Shown here piece by piece: positions 32,512 through 42,146 of a stretch of 64,000 nucleotides of DNA. Position numbers and translations under genes: made by a program. Under the pieces are notes generated by a model. It did no database searches, was not told the origin of the DNA, and saw nothing but the letters and a program-made list of their open reading frames with translations. This DNA comes from Strigamia acuminata (Eukaryota; Arthropoda; Chilopoda; Geophilomorpha; Linotaeniidae), in NCBI GenBank assembly GCA_949358305.1, contig OX442315.1, forward strand, positions 37,040,427-37,104,426, given 5' to 3'. Numbering within the stretch: position 1 is the first letter of the stretch; every line of letters begins with the position of its first letter.

Positions 32512-32550
<39 letters not shown>

Positions 32551-32551
32551 A
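32503..32551. repeat. (AAAT)n microsatellite
   Basis: A poly-A run followed by about ten AAAT/ATAA units, directly upstream of the 3' side of the tRNA-Gly gene. Confidence 0.9.
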
Positions 32552-32571
32552 AAAATAATATAATAAGCTCT

Positions 32572-32643
32572 TGCGATGGCCGGGAATCGAACCCGGATCA
32601 ACTGCTTGGAAGGCAGCTATGCTGACCATTATACCACCATCGC
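32572..32643 (-). tRNA. tRNA-Gly (anticodon TCC)
   Basis: The minus strand gives GCGATGGTGGTATAATGGTC followed by an anticodon arm CTGCC-TTCCAAG-CAG and a T arm with GGGTTCGATTCCC. The acceptor stem GCGATGG/CCATCGC pairs perfectly. The discriminator base is A (position 32572). The body is nearly identical to the vertebrate tRNA-Gly(TCC). No intron. A functional copy decoding GGA is likely. Confidence 0.95.
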
Positions 32644-32811
32644 GGGTTAACAAGCAATGCCTGGGTCTGGTTTATAAAAATTACAAAAGAAAAATTCTTT
32701 AGGCTTGTGACTGATGGAGCTAGGCAAATTGATTTTTGATTATTTTTCTATTTTTAAAATTCTGGTCCAATTTTGATTTTACAAGAAAACTAAACACTCC
32801 AGATAGCTGCA

Positions 32812-32902
32812 GTGATTAGAATGGCCGAGTGGTCTAAGGCGCCACTTTAAAGTTTCAGTCTAGTTGTTCTGATCGTGTGTTCAAACCTTTCGTCTTGTAA
32901 TA
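32812..32902 (+). pseudogene. Degenerate tRNA-Leu-like sequence
   Basis: ATGGCCGAGTGGTCTAAGGC GCCA is the highly characteristic D-arm region (A box) of leucine tRNAs. A TTTAAAG loop would give anticodon TAA. The anticodon stem, T arm (GTGTGTTCAAACC) and acceptor stem do not pair well, so this is a decayed copy or tRNA-derived repeat. Confidence 0.6.
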
Positions 32903-33335
32903 TTTGTTTTTATTTTTGAAATCTTTTTCTAATTTTAATTCATTCCAGCCAAGGCCAAGGATACCTACAATAAATAAATGACACGACTGATTGCTGTTTT
33001 GGAATTTTTGCAACGCTTTTCCACATGTTTTAAGAAATGTCGAAACTACTAGGCGTAGAACGCAGTGTTATGGGAAAGAGCAGGCGTGTGAGGGGTCCGC
33101 CTGTCAGGGCCGGATTAAGGAGAGACCAAGAAAACTATTGCCCTCGATACAGGTTATTACAAAATGAGTTTGTTTTTTTTAACAAATATACAAAAAAGGA
33201 TATTTTACAACCTACGGTAGCAAACGCGTTTTTTTCCAGCTGAAAATTAACTTCTACAACTCAAAACGTATTTTTCTGCCTGGAAAAGCATTTTTGTTTT
33301 TGGTTGAAAATAAATAAGCTATTAATAAATATTAT

Positions 33336-33358
33336 TATTATTATTATTATTATTATTA
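33336..33358. repeat. (TTA)n microsatellite
   Basis: About seven ATT/TTA units in a row in noncoding sequence upstream of the second secreted peptide gene. Confidence 0.9.
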
Positions 33359-33734
33359 CAGCATTACCGGTATATTGTATTATTACTAGACATCGGCTTT
33401 ACGCATCTTTACGAATGTAATTGCGTAAACAGGACGTGAGTGCAAATGTCGGACTGCTTGTTTACGTAAACGTCACGGTGTTACTTGCATTAATAATTAT
33501 ATCTAAAATTGGAGAATTCTTTGATATTGTAGATTTGGGTAAATCAAGTGGATAAGAGAGAATGGCCAAATAAGCTATACGTCTGTCTCAAATGATGTAA
33601 GACTTGTGGAATCGTTAAATCTGGATTAGTTGAAGTTCGTATTTCTGTTGAGACGACTTTAAAGAGTAGATGCTTGATCTACTTGTACTACCGGTAGCTA
33701 TTGTGTTATTTCTAGCTACTAGTTTCCGTCTTCC

Positions 33735-34366
33735 ATGAAGTGTTATTTGTTTACAACAGTTCTCACGCTGTCAGTCCTTTTCATTCAAGGAGATGGCAAC
33801 GTAAATAACAAAATTACAATTCTGATCGACCAACGCGAAAACGGTGAGTTTCACTTAGAATACAATCAGCCTCAATGTCATCAATTTAAAGTCAGTCTGC
33901 ACAATGCAATCCAAACCATTCCTCCTACCGCAACAATGGACAAATATACCTACTGTATGTTTTAAAAAATAAAGAGTATAATGGTACTGGTAAAACAAAA
34001 TATTCCATTTTAGGCTTAAAAATTTAAGCTTAAGACTATTCATTAAAACTATAAAAGTTACAGAATGAGAATCCAGAATTCAGAGTGTGAGAAAAATTCT
34101 CGTACATTATGTCTCGTTCTTGTTCTTTTAGAGTCGTGTCACGTGCGTTGCGCAGTTGCGGAAACCTTCAGTAAAACAATGCAGTGGAGGTCGCTGAAGT
34201 GATTGTTACAAAATGATTATTTTTAAGAATTTTGAATTTTTTTTTATTTTTTATGTTTTTAAAGAATTTTTAAGAACTTAGAATCTGCGGTAACTACGCG
34301 CAATTCCCCGCAAAAACTTTAGAACAGGCGTATGTTGCCTGTTCCTTAGCAAACTGTGGATCCTAA
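33735..34366 (+). CDS. Second small secreted cysteine peptide (three exons, probable relative of the 18546 gene)
   Basis: Exons 33735-33843 (donor GTGAGT), 34132-34198 (acceptor TTCTTTTAG, donor GTGATT) and 34282-34366 join in frame to give 86 aa. Residues 1-20 are a signal peptide (MKCYLFTTVLTLSVLFIQGD). The mature part has five cysteines: ESCHVRC, then KICGNYAQ, then ACSLANC near the end (CGS and stop). The signal peptide, exon 1 length (109 versus 106 nt), phase-1 first intron and exon 2 start AGTCGTG match the gene at 18546-20176. The rest has diverged. Reading through the first donor instead gives a frame that stops at 33965, and reading through the second donor stops at once, so the three-exon model is preferred. 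Function unknown. Confidence 0.6.
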
Positions 34367-35021
34367 TTTCACGCTGCTGGACTAAGCGACTCTTCCTAGG
34401 GTTTTGCACACCAGTGAAGATACCTTCACAGGTTTGTTCCGTGTCTGCTTGCTCGCGCCTAAGTGCCACAAGCATATTGAAAATGCCTACATTTTTGGCA
34501 TCAAAACAAGATCTCAGGAGGAAAGTCGGACCGAATATTCCCGTTGGGAGCCATATGATGTCAATACGTAAGATCAAAATATATTATGTGATTATAACCA
34601 AATGTAAAATGCAGAAAATTTGCAATGACTAAATAATAAATGTGCAAAGTAAATTAAATTGAATTTGTTTATGCCTGCTTTTATTGAGTTTTATAAATCA
34701 AATTTAGTTGCAACACAACACAACACAACACAGCTTTTCTCGCTTTTCTCGTCCTGGTTTTGGTTGCTTAAATAAATACCAGGATGACATTCTGGTCTAA
34801 CGAAACGCTAGAACATCTCTCTGATTTTACTAAACTATTGCAGCAACAAGTCTATTTTATACATTTATATATTTTATATATTTTATGTATATGTATATTT
34901 TATATTTGTTTTCAGAAAATTGTAATGTAATTAAGTTTAATTTTTTAACAAATATAAAATTACAAACATTAAAATTACTGCTAAAAATAAATAAAAAATA
35001 AAAGTAAAAATTTTCATACGA

Positions 35022-35093
35022 CGTAGATAACAGGATTTGAACCTGTGTGGAAAGATTCCTAGTCCATAGCCTTAACCACTGGGCCACCACTAC
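35022..35093 (-). pseudogene. tRNA-Ser-derived relic lacking the long variable arm
   Basis: On the minus strand, GTAGTGGTGGCCCAGTGGTT AAGGC and ATGGACTAGGAA match the 5' half of tRNA-Ser(AGA), with the anticodon position changed to AGG. CAGGTTCAAATCCTG matches its T arm, and the acceptor stem roughly pairs. The long variable arm that defines serine tRNAs is missing. It is therefore a pseudogene or a tRNA-derived repeat. Confidence 0.65.
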
Positions 35094-35382
35094 AAACTGT
35101 TATTGTCTTCAGGCAGGCAGTCATGTTGGTGAACAAAGTTCTGATGTCATTGTAAATTACTTTGGTTCTAGAGTAAGGTTAGTATAAACTAAACTACACT
35201 TGACCTTTTTACTCAAAAAGAATCCTGTGTGTTGTGACTGTTTGTAACAATGTGAGAGAGGTTGCATTTAAATAATGAAAGTATTGACTGTTTAGATAAT
35301 AACAATACTTTATTTTTTTTAAAAATTAAACAATTGTGAAATACACACTCCTTGGGTCTCCTTGTTAGCTAAACATGAAATG

Positions 35383-35596
35383 TACAGTCGTAGACAAAAA
35401 AAACTTCCCTTCAGTTTAGCTGTTTTAATTTTATGTATTATTAATTCTCAGGTCTATCTTTTAATACTGTTATTAGGGCAAGATGAGACCAGATCAAGAT
35501 TGATATAATTGAATTTTAATGGATTTTTATGCCACCTGATAGATAAACTTGTAACAGCTAAACTGAAGGAAAGTTTTTTTTTTGTCCACGACTGTA
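35383..35596. mobile_element. MITE-like element with about 40-bp terminal inverted repeats (family C)
   Basis: The left end TACAGTCGTAGACAAAAAAA continues into ACTTCCCTTCAGTTTAGCTGTT, and the right end is its reverse complement with few changes (AACAGCTAAACTGAAGGAAA, then GTCCACGACTGTA). TA is present at both outer ends. Ends of CAGTCGT type with a TA duplication are typical of Tc1/mariner relatives. Noncoding, about 210 bp. Confidence 0.88.
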
Positions 35597-36615
35597 CAGT
35601 AACAATTACGTCTATTATATAATATTACAGAATCCTCAAAGTGATTGCATTAAGAATCTAATGGCTAAAGCAAAGCACAATCCCCAAATAGACATCGTAT
35701 TAAATAAACTCATTTAAACATTTGAAAAATCTAACATGACTCCAACGACGGCAGAAGACCAATATCAAATTACTCATTTATTGATGAGCTTAATAGTTTT
35801 CAAATTACTCTTGACTTTTATTAATTAGCCACATATTTCAAGAATCCTTGAGCTAACAGCTAACCTAATCTAATGTGAGCAGTGCAGTGCACGGCTCGGC
35901 TCGGCTCGAGAAAAGTGAAAATAAAATTAAACTCACCAAATAAAGCAGCATCCCTTCCTTACTCAATTCAATTCCAACACGAACACTGTATGAACTTTCC
36001 AGTGGATTAATATGACAAACAAAATGCAAATTAATCACCTCCTCTGCCTCCGAGGGACTTGAAACCAATTCAGTAAGAGGATCCATCAAGAGTTGCAGAT
36101 GCCATTAGCCGCTGTAAGGAAAGAATGGTGCACGAGATGTGCGTTAGAGACGGAAATAGAGAGAAAGAGAGAGAGAGAGAGAGAAAAGCAAAATCCTCCA
36201 GGTGCATTCAGTTTCCTACTTGCACTTTATTTGGTTCAAGCTAAGAAATAAGAGCTTAAAGTGGCGACACCACTAGAGGATTATACAGCTGGAATGGAGG
36301 GAGCAAAATCCTCTCCTGAGGTATGTAACAAGTTCATCGACGAAAAGAAGAAACAGCTAAGCTGTGTTGCACTAATTAAATCCGGCTACATCTGCACACT
36401 GAAACTTGAATGGACTGCACAATCCACTCTTTTTTCACGGGCTTCTTTTACACAAGTAAAATTTTGCTAGAGTAAAACCTGTCTATGGCAACCACCACTC
36501 ACAAGTCAGAGTGGAATAAACAGAGCAAATAAAACCAACAAGTAAAGAACACGCAACGCAGCCTTTCTGAGGCAAATTATTACGGCAACCTAATTTTCCA
36601 GATTGTCACCACATA

Positions 36616-37125
36616 TTAAAGCTGGGTTCACACTTGTGTTCACACTAGACGCAACGCAAGAAAACTGACGCAATGCAAGCTGCTTGCATCCAAAAATTCT
36701 TGACGTTGACGCCAATTCCTGCTTCAACTCCAAGTTGAAGTAAGCGACGCAACGCAAGGTAAGATCTTGCAGCCAACCAATCAAAATCGACACCAACTTT
36801 CGTCTGGTTGGCGAGACTTTGCCACATGCAAAGAGGCCGCCATTTTCAGATTCTAGAACTAGTTCTAGAACTAGATCCAATTCCAGGTTTCATTGAAACC
36901 ATCTGATGATTGGCCAGACGCAACATCAATTATTTCAGCTCTGTTCACTAGGTTTGTGCGGTAATTTTTTCTGGCGTGTGCCGTACGGTATTCATATTCA
37001 CACGTGCCCTACAGTGTGAACAGACTCTGCGTTGCGTTTGACTAATTTTTCCTTGCGTTGCGTTGCATCGCCCCTAGTGTAAACACAAGTGTGAACACAA
37101 GCGTGAACCTAGCGTTATCTTTAAA
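36616..37125. mobile_element. Inverted-repeat element flanked by TTAAA (family D)
   Basis: The outer 70 bp on each side are inverted repeats: GGTTCACACTTGTGTTCACA plus CTAG and ACGCAACGCAAG on the left, with the complement on the right. TTAAA occurs immediately outside both ends (36616-36620 and 37121-37125). A TTAA-type target is typical of piggyBac-like transposons. The interior holds a perfect palindrome, TCTAGAACTAGTTCTAGA (about 36852-36869). No transposase frame. Confidence 0.8.
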
Positions 37126-37163
37126 ATTTTCAGACACAAGCAAAAATCCAAACCTGCTGCATC

Positions 37164-37595
37164 TATACTCTAGTTGCAGTCAAAAAGGCACTTTACAAGA
37201 TGTCATCCCATTGGTTGAGCCAGTTTACTACTAACTCCAGACTGTATACTACTTCTAGGAGAAGTAGTTTTGATTTTTATTTATTGTTTTGCTTGTTTTG
37301 ACTATTTTAGTTAACGTTATTTTGATTTTTTTTTAATATAAAATGTTATTTCTATCATTGAAATGAAGTTTTACGCATATAAAAATGTGAAACTCATGTT
37401 TGTTATGTTTATTGGTTACTTCGTCTGGAATTTTGAATTTTTGGACCGTTGCCTAGGCAATCGATTACAATGTCTGTACATTGTAATGCAATTCTGGTGT
37501 TTGGGTCTACTTTTCCGGATCACTACACCAGTAAACTGGCTCGACCAATGGGACGACATCTTGTAAAGTGCCTTTTTGACTGCAACTAGAGTATA
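37164..37595. mobile_element. MITE family A, copy 1
   Basis: A 432-bp noncoding element with long terminal inverted repeats starting TATACTCTAGTTGCAGTCAA and including CCCATTGGTTGAGCCAGTTT. The interior contains CGTTGCCTAGGCAATCGATT, an X-box-like palindrome. Related copies are at 39027-39366 and, in inverse orientation, 42218-42645. Confidence 0.9.
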
Positions 37596-37613
37596 TAGAC
37601 AAAATGAAATGAG

Positions 37614-37851
37614 TTATAATAGGGGGTTTCATAAATGATGCGCTGAAGCGATTATCATGTGACTTGCGTGGGCCAATCACATGAATAATCGCTTTTCATG
37701 CTTAAAACATAACATAACATAACCGGAAGTCATGTGACAGTAGTATAATCAATTGAACCTGACGTGGGTCTTCAATAATAGAGCGATTGCGATTATTGGA
37801 ATAATCACTTCAGCGCTTTCAGCGCATCATTTATGAAACCCCTTATTATAA
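37614..37851. mobile_element. MITE-like element with about 45-bp terminal inverted repeats (family E)
   Basis: The left end TTATAATAGGGGGTTTCATA continues AATGATGCGCTGAAGCGATTAT. The right end is its reverse complement with a short internal duplication of the CGCTGAA block. About 238 bp, noncoding, only 18 bp from family A copy 1. Confidence 0.85.
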
Positions 37852-39026
37852 TTATGGATAATTTTGAATCCCTCTGAAAATACAGAACTCATAATATTTG
37901 AACAAGATTTTCCAGACAAGATATACTGTGCGGTATATATATTTTAAAAAATGAAATGTGATTTAATTAGTTGCAGTTGCCAACACTCAGTTGCCATTAG
38001 ATGCACACGTGCTAGCAATTTGCAGCCATGTATTTCAAAAATGAAGTTGTACTGCTCATAACTAACAAAAAAATTAATTTCAGCCATTTTATATTTCTAG
38101 CAAATTCATCTGTACAGTAATATACAGTATACGAAGCCGACATGCCATAGCGGCTTTGACAACTTGTACTTTGCCAGTAAGATATGAAAGTAAGCAAAAG
38201 TAAATTAGTTTTTAAACTCCAACTTCCGCGCAAATTTGACAGCTAAAATGAAGTTTAATTTGTGACTAATCTGAATAATCAAAACAATAGAGAAAGAAGA
38301 ATGATGTGCCGAGTGTGAGTTATTTACATTTCATATCTCTAATCAACAGCTCTGTAAGCACTTAAATCAATAAATGCGGATTTGTAACTGCAAGCTGATG
38401 ATACCTAATCTGGCCATTTTTCTTCATTCTGGTGTTGATTAAGTGATGCCAACACGCCTCCTCGACCTTGAGGCGGTGCAATTAGCCTCGTACGCGCCCT
38501 CTGCCAGCTTTCTACCCTTTTTGGCTTTTTGTCACTCATGTAAAAAGATTACTGCACGCCTTTGCCTTTTCCTTTTCCTTCTCTAGTCAGTTAAAGTGAC
38601 GAATGGACTCGACTCGGCTTTATCATCTACTTCTTTGGTTTAACCCTAGTGCTTTTGCATGTAATCAAATTGTTGAATAAAATTCTCCTCTCAGCGTTGG
38701 GCGTTCCACAAACCTTTAAACCCCAGAAATGCACTCAATTTTGATTAAAAATTCTGCGACTTTCTTTTTCATCTCAACTTATTAACCTTTTGCAGATCAA
38801 TAAACGGAGGAACTCCAAACAACACCACTAAAAAGCCAAGCATTAAGTTATCATCAAATTTTCTACAAGAGGAATAAGCCACATCCTTCCAGAATTGAAG
38901 ACACCTTCCTCTACCCAGAAAAGCGAATCCGTTTCATTTCACGCATTTGATTTAAAGCGGGCACTGATCGCATTAGAGCGCTCCAACTAGCAATTCATTC
39001 ACTTTTACTAAGACCAACTCATTCCC

Positions 39027-39366
39027 TATACTCTTGTTCGAGTCAAAAGAGTCCTTTCTCCCATTGGCCGAGCCTCATTACTCCTAACTCCATTTAAATT
39101 GATATAATTTTGATTGTTTTTCATTATAAAAAGTTTTTTCCATTTATAAAATCAAGTTGTATGTACTTTTAATTTAAAACCTATGTTTGTTCTGTTTATT
39201 GGTTGCTTTGTCAGGAAAGCAAACAATTTCATAACAATAGGTAATCGATTACAATGTCTGTACATTGTAAGACAATTCTAGTGTTTGGGTCTATTTCTTT
39301 GGACCGCTAAACCAGTAAAATGGCTCGGCCAATGGGAGAAAGGACTCTTTTGAGTTAATAAGAGTA
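39027..39366. mobile_element. MITE family A, diverged copy 3
   Basis: Same order of blocks as copy 1: TATACTC end, CCCATTGGCCGAGCC, GTTTATTGGTTGCTT, TAATCGATTACAATGTCTGT, GTGTTTGGGTCTA, and the inverted end AATGGGAGAAAGGACTC. It is shorter (about 340 bp) and more diverged. Noncoding. Confidence 0.75.
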
Positions 39367-40140
39367 CAGCTGAGATGATCACCTGGTCATTCCATGTGTG
39401 TCAATGCACAGGAAAAGCAACCAGCCAATGAGAATTAGTGGATTCTCTGGGTGAATATTGTACACTAAACGATTTTACCACCTACAGTATAGTTTCATTT
39501 CCTATTGGCCCTTAATAGTACTTTAAGTTTCAAATTACAATTAGTTGTGTAACTCAAAAGTCAAAATATCTAAGGTATAATTACTTTGACAGCTGGGTAA
39601 AAAAATCAACCAAAAAAAATCAATTATTCAAAAAAATATAAAAAGCATGACAAGGGGAAAATTGATGTAAAAAGAAGGAAAAAGAGGAAAAAAATTAATT
39701 CATAATTTTTCCCTCCAGAGTGAAAAATCTTTACAGGAGCCAAAGTGGGTATTTTTTTAAACATCAATCAAACTGCACAAACGAGGGTATTTGACATGAA
39801 TGTAATTACACTTTGCCATCGATAAAATTGAACTGGTAAAAAAAATGATTTTTCAAAAGATTTTTTTTATTAAATTTTTTTTTCTTCCTTTTTTAACATT
39901 CTCTCCCTCTTGTGGTAACAAAAAAAAAGAAACATCATTCAATTTTATCCTGTTGATCACTTAAGTTCTGTCTCCAATCGATCTAAAGTATCTCCTACAC
40001 TCTCTCAGACAAATTTCTGAAAAATATTGCAATATTGAAATAACCTCTAAAATTTCGACAAAAACAGTAGAGTTTTTCTGAAAAATCATCAGAAATAACA
40101 TATTTTCTAAATTCTAAAAATCCTGAAAAATTCTAAAAAT

Positions 40141-40240
40141 CTTGAAAAACTTCAAAAATTCCTGAAAAACTTTGAAAACTCTTGAAAAACTTCAAAAATT
40201 CCTGAAAAACTTTGAAAACTCTTGAAAAACTTTGAAAAAT
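40141..40240. repeat. Exact 40-bp tandem repeat
   Basis: The 40-bp unit at 40141-40180 (starting CTTGAAAAACTTCAAAAATT) is repeated identically at 40181-40220, with a further half unit to 40240. It sits in a very A-rich tract (about 40010-40560) made of related AAAA-C/T words, which also creates a spurious open frame. Confidence 0.9.
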
Positions 40241-41336
40241 CAGTAAAACAATGTGGTTTTTCAAAAAAAAATTAACAACAAACAACAACAAAAAATCAAA
40301 ATTCTAAAATTTTCAAAATATTCTAAAACTTTCGAAAAATCCTCAAAAAACATTTTCCACAAAATCATAAAATATCGTAAAAGAAACATTTCGATAAAAT
40401 CATCAAAAAACCAATCCATTACCAAATTCGAAACAAACAATTTTTTTTAAAAAATCATCAAAAAACTATCAGTAAACCATTTCCAAATCGGAAACAAACA
40501 ATTTGCCGAAAAAACATTTTTAAAAAAACCTTAAAATTTCCCAAAAAAAAAAATCTTTTAACTCCCGATATTCCACATCCAAATTTCTCCTTCCAGTACT
40601 TCAGAACCACCAACAATTTACAGCATTATTTTATCTGCAGCACATACACATTCAACTCATGCATGGGAAAAAAGAGCGTGGCAAATACGCATCCACATCT
40701 GCGACACCCAAAAAGTGTTTCTCTATTGATTTTTAATGGCGAAAAGGAATGTTAGGAGAGCCAAAAATTCAACACAATATGTTGGTAATAACCAGCGCGA
40801 GGCCATAAAACCTTAACAACCCATGTTTTAAATTAACATCAAAAAGAAAAATCCAAAAATCGCACAACCCAACAACTCGTACACAAAGAAGCAACTTCCA
40901 TTGTTTGCGCCTGACATTGCAAGTGTCTCAACCAAAATTTAACGCATCTTTAATCACATTTCACCCACTGGGTATTTGTCGTTTCGTTTCGTTTGTAAAC
41001 AGAGTGTAGTGTCCCTGCATGCGGTCGATACACTTGTCGATAAATATCAGGCATAGCAATGAAATATTGGTAACGACAACGATAAAGATGTCAAATACAG
41101 ATGGAACGTAAACCACAAATTCTTTTTATTTATTTTATTATTTCAAAAAAAAAAAGAAGGAAAAAAAAATTGTAATCGGATTTGAACAACCAAGATAAGA
41201 GAAGCAGTTTGAAAATAACCCAACCCTACTTTTAAATGGCATTTCTAATGATCGAAAACCCAAAAACAAAGTCTGCGCCTCATATCTTGATGCCAGAATC
41301 AAACTGAAAATCCCCATCTGCGCGCAAATAAACGAA

Positions 41337-41563
41337 ACAAATACATTAATACTATTCAGTTCATTCGTGTACAATAAACAATAGACATAGAACGGGTCCC
41401 AGAAAGTTGGCCGGATAGGAGAGGGTATTTAATATTGCTGGGTATAGGTCGGGACCAATTCAGGACCTCCAAACTGTCCGGACTACGCAGCTGTCCGGTC
41501 GGTGCTATAAGTTTAAAATTGTTTATTGTACACGAATGAATTGAATAGTATTAGGTATTTGTG
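41337..41563. mobile_element. Inverted repeat with 46-bp arms around dispersed repeat G (family F)
   Basis: The arm at 41337-41383 (ACAAATACATTAATACTATT, ending in TACAATAAACAAT) is mirrored at 41517-41563. The roughly 130-bp interior (GGATAGGAGAGGGTATTTAA, TATTGCTGGG, CCTCCAAACTGTCCGGAC) resembles 21590-21680 (GAGAGAGGAGATTTAACATT, CCTCCAAACATGTCCGGAC). The arms resemble sequence near 31610-31650. It may be a nested insertion. Confidence 0.7.
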
Positions 41564-42146
41564 CGTGTTTTCGTGTGCAAAAAAAAGAATTTAATGATTG
41601 AATTTGGCAAACTGTAGACTGATTGCAACTACAATTCATTGGACAGTTGCAATCATTTGTGGCGAAGGAACAAGATTAATAACAACTGTGCAACTAAAAC
41701 TAAGCGAGTTTCAAACAATCCTCCGCACCATTCGTCAGATTGACGGTTCCAATCATTTGAGGTCTGGTGAGAGTTGGCGCCTCTAACGTAGAAAAATCCT
41801 TTTTTTTTTTAAAAAAAACGACTTCAATCAAAATGGACCGCCCTTTCTGATTTATTGCTGTATTGCCTGTGCATTTGAGACCTGGCAAGTGGAATCAATA
41901 AATGAGTCATTTTCAATTCCACTTGTTTGCCAAGAAATCCAAACTGTAATAAACGTTCAAATACCGATCCGTTTTGAATATTTGCATAAAATCGAATTTC
42001 CTTGAAAGCAGCTCCTGTGACAATATACAGTATGTATTTTAAAAACCATTAAGATGTTGATTTAAAACACTGAAGATTTTAAGAGATATTAAGGCTATTT
42101 TACTACCTTATGTTAATTTTATAGTAAAAGATTCGATGAAATCTAC

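Larger units (their letters stand above)
34367..42146. other. Gene-poor stretch rich in inverted-repeat elements
   Basis: No coding exon is recognised. It contains one tRNA-Ser-like relic, six inverted-repeat elements (listed separately), a GA microsatellite (36158-36184), an exact 40-bp tandem repeat (40141-40240) and a strongly A-rich tract (about 39590-40560). Confidence 0.6.

Noticed and set aside
40253-40450. Lys/Asn-rich 65-codon open frame
   Set aside because: It is translated A-rich repeat sequence next to an exact 40-bp tandem repeat.
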